Origin: Methanolinea mesophila
GTDB lineage: Archaea > Halobacteriota > Methanomicrobia > Methanomicrobiales > Methanospirillaceae
Direction of reading: 5' to 3'
DNA length: 64,000 nt
NCBI RefSeq assembly: GCF_017873855.1
Contig: NZ_JAGGKR010000001.1
Location: 372,001-436,000 of the forward strand
Part shown: in pieces, positions 62,771-64,000 of the stretch
How the letters are laid out: every line of letters starts with the position of its first letter
Numbering within the stretch: the stretch's first letter is position 1
Position numbers and translations under genes: made by a program
The notes under the pieces: generated by a model
Seen by the model: the letters and a program-made list of their open reading frames with translations, nothing else
What the model was told of the DNA's origin: nothing
Databases searched by the model: none

Positions 62771-62959
62771 TTATTTCACTTTTTTCTGGGCCATCTCGAG
62801 TTCCACCAGGATCGGCGCTATCGTTCCGGTATCCACCGATCGTTTCGCGAGCCGGGTCATCCGCCGGACATAATAGATGTGCGCAATCTGGAAACTCACC
62901 AGCAGTCCGAAACAGAACATCACGACGCTGATCAGCAGATAAGATGTGGTATCCACCAT
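62771..62959 (-). CDS. Single-TM micro-protein 1, paralogue of its upstream neighbour
   Basis: From ATG 62959 (AGGTGG site five bases upstream) the 62-residue protein has one helix at about residues 6-26 (YLLISVVMFCFGLLVSFQI). A basic turn (YYVRRMTRLAKR) and a short amphipathic C-terminus with TGTIAPILVELEMAQ follow. It begins 9 bases after the stop of a second small gene of the same layout. An earlier ATG adds three residues. Function unknown; a membrane-anchored adaptor is possible. Confidence 0.65.
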   Translation of the reverse strand: MVDTTSYLLISVVMFCFGLLVSFQIAHIYYVRRMTRLAKRSVDTGTIAPILVELEMAQKKVK

Positions 62960-62968
62960 ACGAACCAC

Positions 62969-63145
62969 CTAAGACTCCCTCTCCATTTCCGTGATCAAAG
63001 GAACGATCGTATCGACCTTCTCGCACTCGCGGGCCACTTCCAGAAATCTCTTTTCATAGTATCTTTTCATCAGGAGATAGCCAAGCATGAGGCCAATGAT
63101 AAACATCAGGATCCCGATTATCACGTACACCTGCAGATCATCCAT
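62969..63145 (-). CDS. Single-TM micro-protein 2, 58 aa
   Basis: The ATG at 63145 follows a perfect AGGAGG site about 12 bases away and reads to TAG at 62969. The protein MDDLQVYVIIGILMFIIGLM... has one helix (6-25), then KRYYEKRFLEVARECE and VDTIVPLITEMERES. Its layout and residues parallel those of the next gene (YY-R cluster, then TI-P-x-L-x-E-M/L-E), so they are likely tandem paralogues forming a hetero-oligomer. They are presumably co-translated. The gene is only 177 bases long. Confidence 0.65.
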   Translation of the reverse strand: MDDLQVYVIIGILMFIIGLMLGYLLMKRYYEKRFLEVARECEKVDTIVPLITEMERES

Positions 63146-63316
63146 CCCGTTGTAGTCCTCCTCACAGACCTATTCAGGATAGGACAGATAAAATTAACCA
63201 ATCTATCCCGGGCCGATCCTCACGGAATGACAGCTCTTCTATCCTTGCCCACAAGCCCGCCCGGAAAAAGTTAGGTTAAAATCTGATTATACGAAATACT
63301 CACCATGAGGTGAGAA

Positions 63317-64000
63317 ATAATCCCGGTCATCGCATTCGCACACCATAAGGGAGGAACCGGAAAGACCACATCTTGTCTTAATGTCGCGGGATTCCTCCAG
63401 AAGAAGGGCAGATCGGTCCTGGTTATCGATCTTGACCCCCAGGCAAATGCCACGTCAGGACTCGGGATAGATCCTCACGCGCTTCCCCTGAGCGTCTACG
63501 ACCTCTTCATGAGCCGGTTCGAGGGGTTTCCCGACGTATCTTTTCAGGATGTGGTACTCGAGACCAGGTCGGGGGTATATCTCGCGCCATCGACCCTTGA
63601 TCTTGTCGGGGTAGAGCCGTTCCTCTATAATATCGAGAACAGGGCAAAGGTATTGAAAAATTTGCTCACCCGGGACCGCCCGGAATATGAGTTCATCCTG
63701 ATAGACACCCCGCCGAGCATGGGTCAGCTGGTGATCAACGGGCTTGTAGCGGCTGAGCATACGGTGGTGACGTTCGACAGGGGGATATTCGCCCTTCATG
63801 GTCTCGACACGCTCATGACCATCTTCGCGGATATCGAGGAACTGCTCGGGGAGCATGTCTCCCCGGATATGGCGATCCTCACCCGGTGGGATAATCCCGA
63901 ACAGGAGCTCCGGCGGGGGGTGCTGGCGCGGTTTGCGGATCACTTCAAAAAACCGGATCCCGAACTGGCCCGCGACAAAGAACAGTTGAGGGTCTTCGAG
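63317..64000 (+). CDS. ParA/MinD-type ATPase (3' truncated; likely ATA start)
   Basis: The frame reads IIPVIAFAHHKGGTGKTTSC, the deviant Walker A of ParA/Soj ATPases, followed by VLVIDLDPQANATSGLG (motif A') and EFILIDTPPSMGQLVINGL. It remains open to the window end (228 codons seen). Between the in-frame TGA at 63311-63313 and the Walker A there is no ATG, GTG or TTG. The codon at 63317 is ATA, just after a GAGGTGAG ribosome-site sequence (63307-63314). An ATA start (or an ATG lost by substitution) is the best reading. The next ATG (63509) would delete the ATP-binding loop. The family segregates DNA or positions complexes; no ParB is in view. Confidence 0.85.
   Translation, partial: MIPVIAFAHHKGGTGKTTSCLNVAGFLQKKGRSVLVIDLDPQANATSGLGIDPHALPLSVYDLFMSRFEGFPDVSFQDVVLETRSGVYLAPSTLDLVGVEPFLYNIENRAKVLKNLLTRDRPEYEFILIDTPPSMGQLVINGLVAAEHTVVTFDRGIFALHGLDTLMTIFADIEELLGEHVSPDMAILTRWDNPEQELRRGVLARFADHFKKPDPELARDKEQLRVFE

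Overview
The window is chromosomal DNA of a methanogenic euryarchaeon, most likely of the order Methanomicrobiales. The evidence is the gene content: archaeosine enzymes, PAN proteasome ATPases, Alba, S17e, aMBF1, an archaeal-type RNase P RNA, eukaryote-like primase large subunit and PCNA, CobY, the ADTH/dehydroquinate-synthase-II route to aromatic amino acids, and a DUF126 subunit of the archaeal mevalonate route. Most of the sequence is GC-rich and tightly packed, with TATA boxes and Shine-Dalgarno sites. The order-level assignment is inference from overall content. No insertion sequence, transposase, CRISPR array or rRNA gene was seen.

Left end (1-5.1 kb): an accessory-looking stretch. It holds a truncated methyltransferase, small orphan ORFs, a 29-bp minisatellite and a flavodoxin-fold oxidoreductase. 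It ends in a strikingly AT-rich two-gene island (2880-4935; a membrane protein plus a DUF4062 protein) abutting the 3' end of a tRNA-Ser(UGA) gene. This is the best candidate in the window for an undescribed, possibly defensive, system.

5.2-16.3 kb: a surface protein, the archaeosine radical-SAM enzyme (RaSEA type), a LOR/SDH-domain enzyme, a cobY-cobD cobamide pair, a cdrS-ftsZ cell-division locus with clear promoter and repeated operator-like sites, a coiled-coil protein, and a DUF373 membrane protein followed by a 113-bp tandem repeat derived from its own 3' end.

16.4-26 kb: a seven-gene minus-strand run (thiN-like, rps17e, dapA, dapB, ferredoxin, asd, alba) linking lysine/threonine-branch synthesis to translation and chromatin genes. 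It is followed by pcn-priL (replication), then rlmE-moaA and an M20 peptidase on the plus strand.

26.5-39.7 kb: a minus-strand operon of AMMECR1, tgtA, arcS and two NfnAB/SudAB-like flavoprotein subunits, then rnpB, an HTH-CBS regulator, tpiA, a U32 peptidase, aroD, a rhodanese and a DUF5654 membrane protein. With RaSEA, the window encodes arcTGT, ArcS and RaSEA, the steps from preQ0-tRNA to archaeosine.

40.3-48.1 kb: a nine-gene, largely overlapping aromatic amino-acid operon running from two ADTH-synthase-type aldolases to chorismate synthase, with TyrA and PheA, an unusual shikimate kinase-shikimate dehydrogenase fusion, and a terminal lipoprotein. AroD (37.6 kb) supplies the missing dehydratase step.

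48.6-64 kb: aMBF1 divergent from one PAN, MscL, a second PAN with a canonical HbYX tail, a mevalonate-pathway subunit, a B12-binding radical SAM protein, a phosphoesterase, a CYTH protein, an FKBP isomerase, purB, an XPD-like helicase-MGMT-MobA operon, a lipoprotein, a TPR protein, a pair of paralogous one-TM micro-proteins, and a ParA ATPase running off the end whose start appears to be a non-canonical ATA codon.
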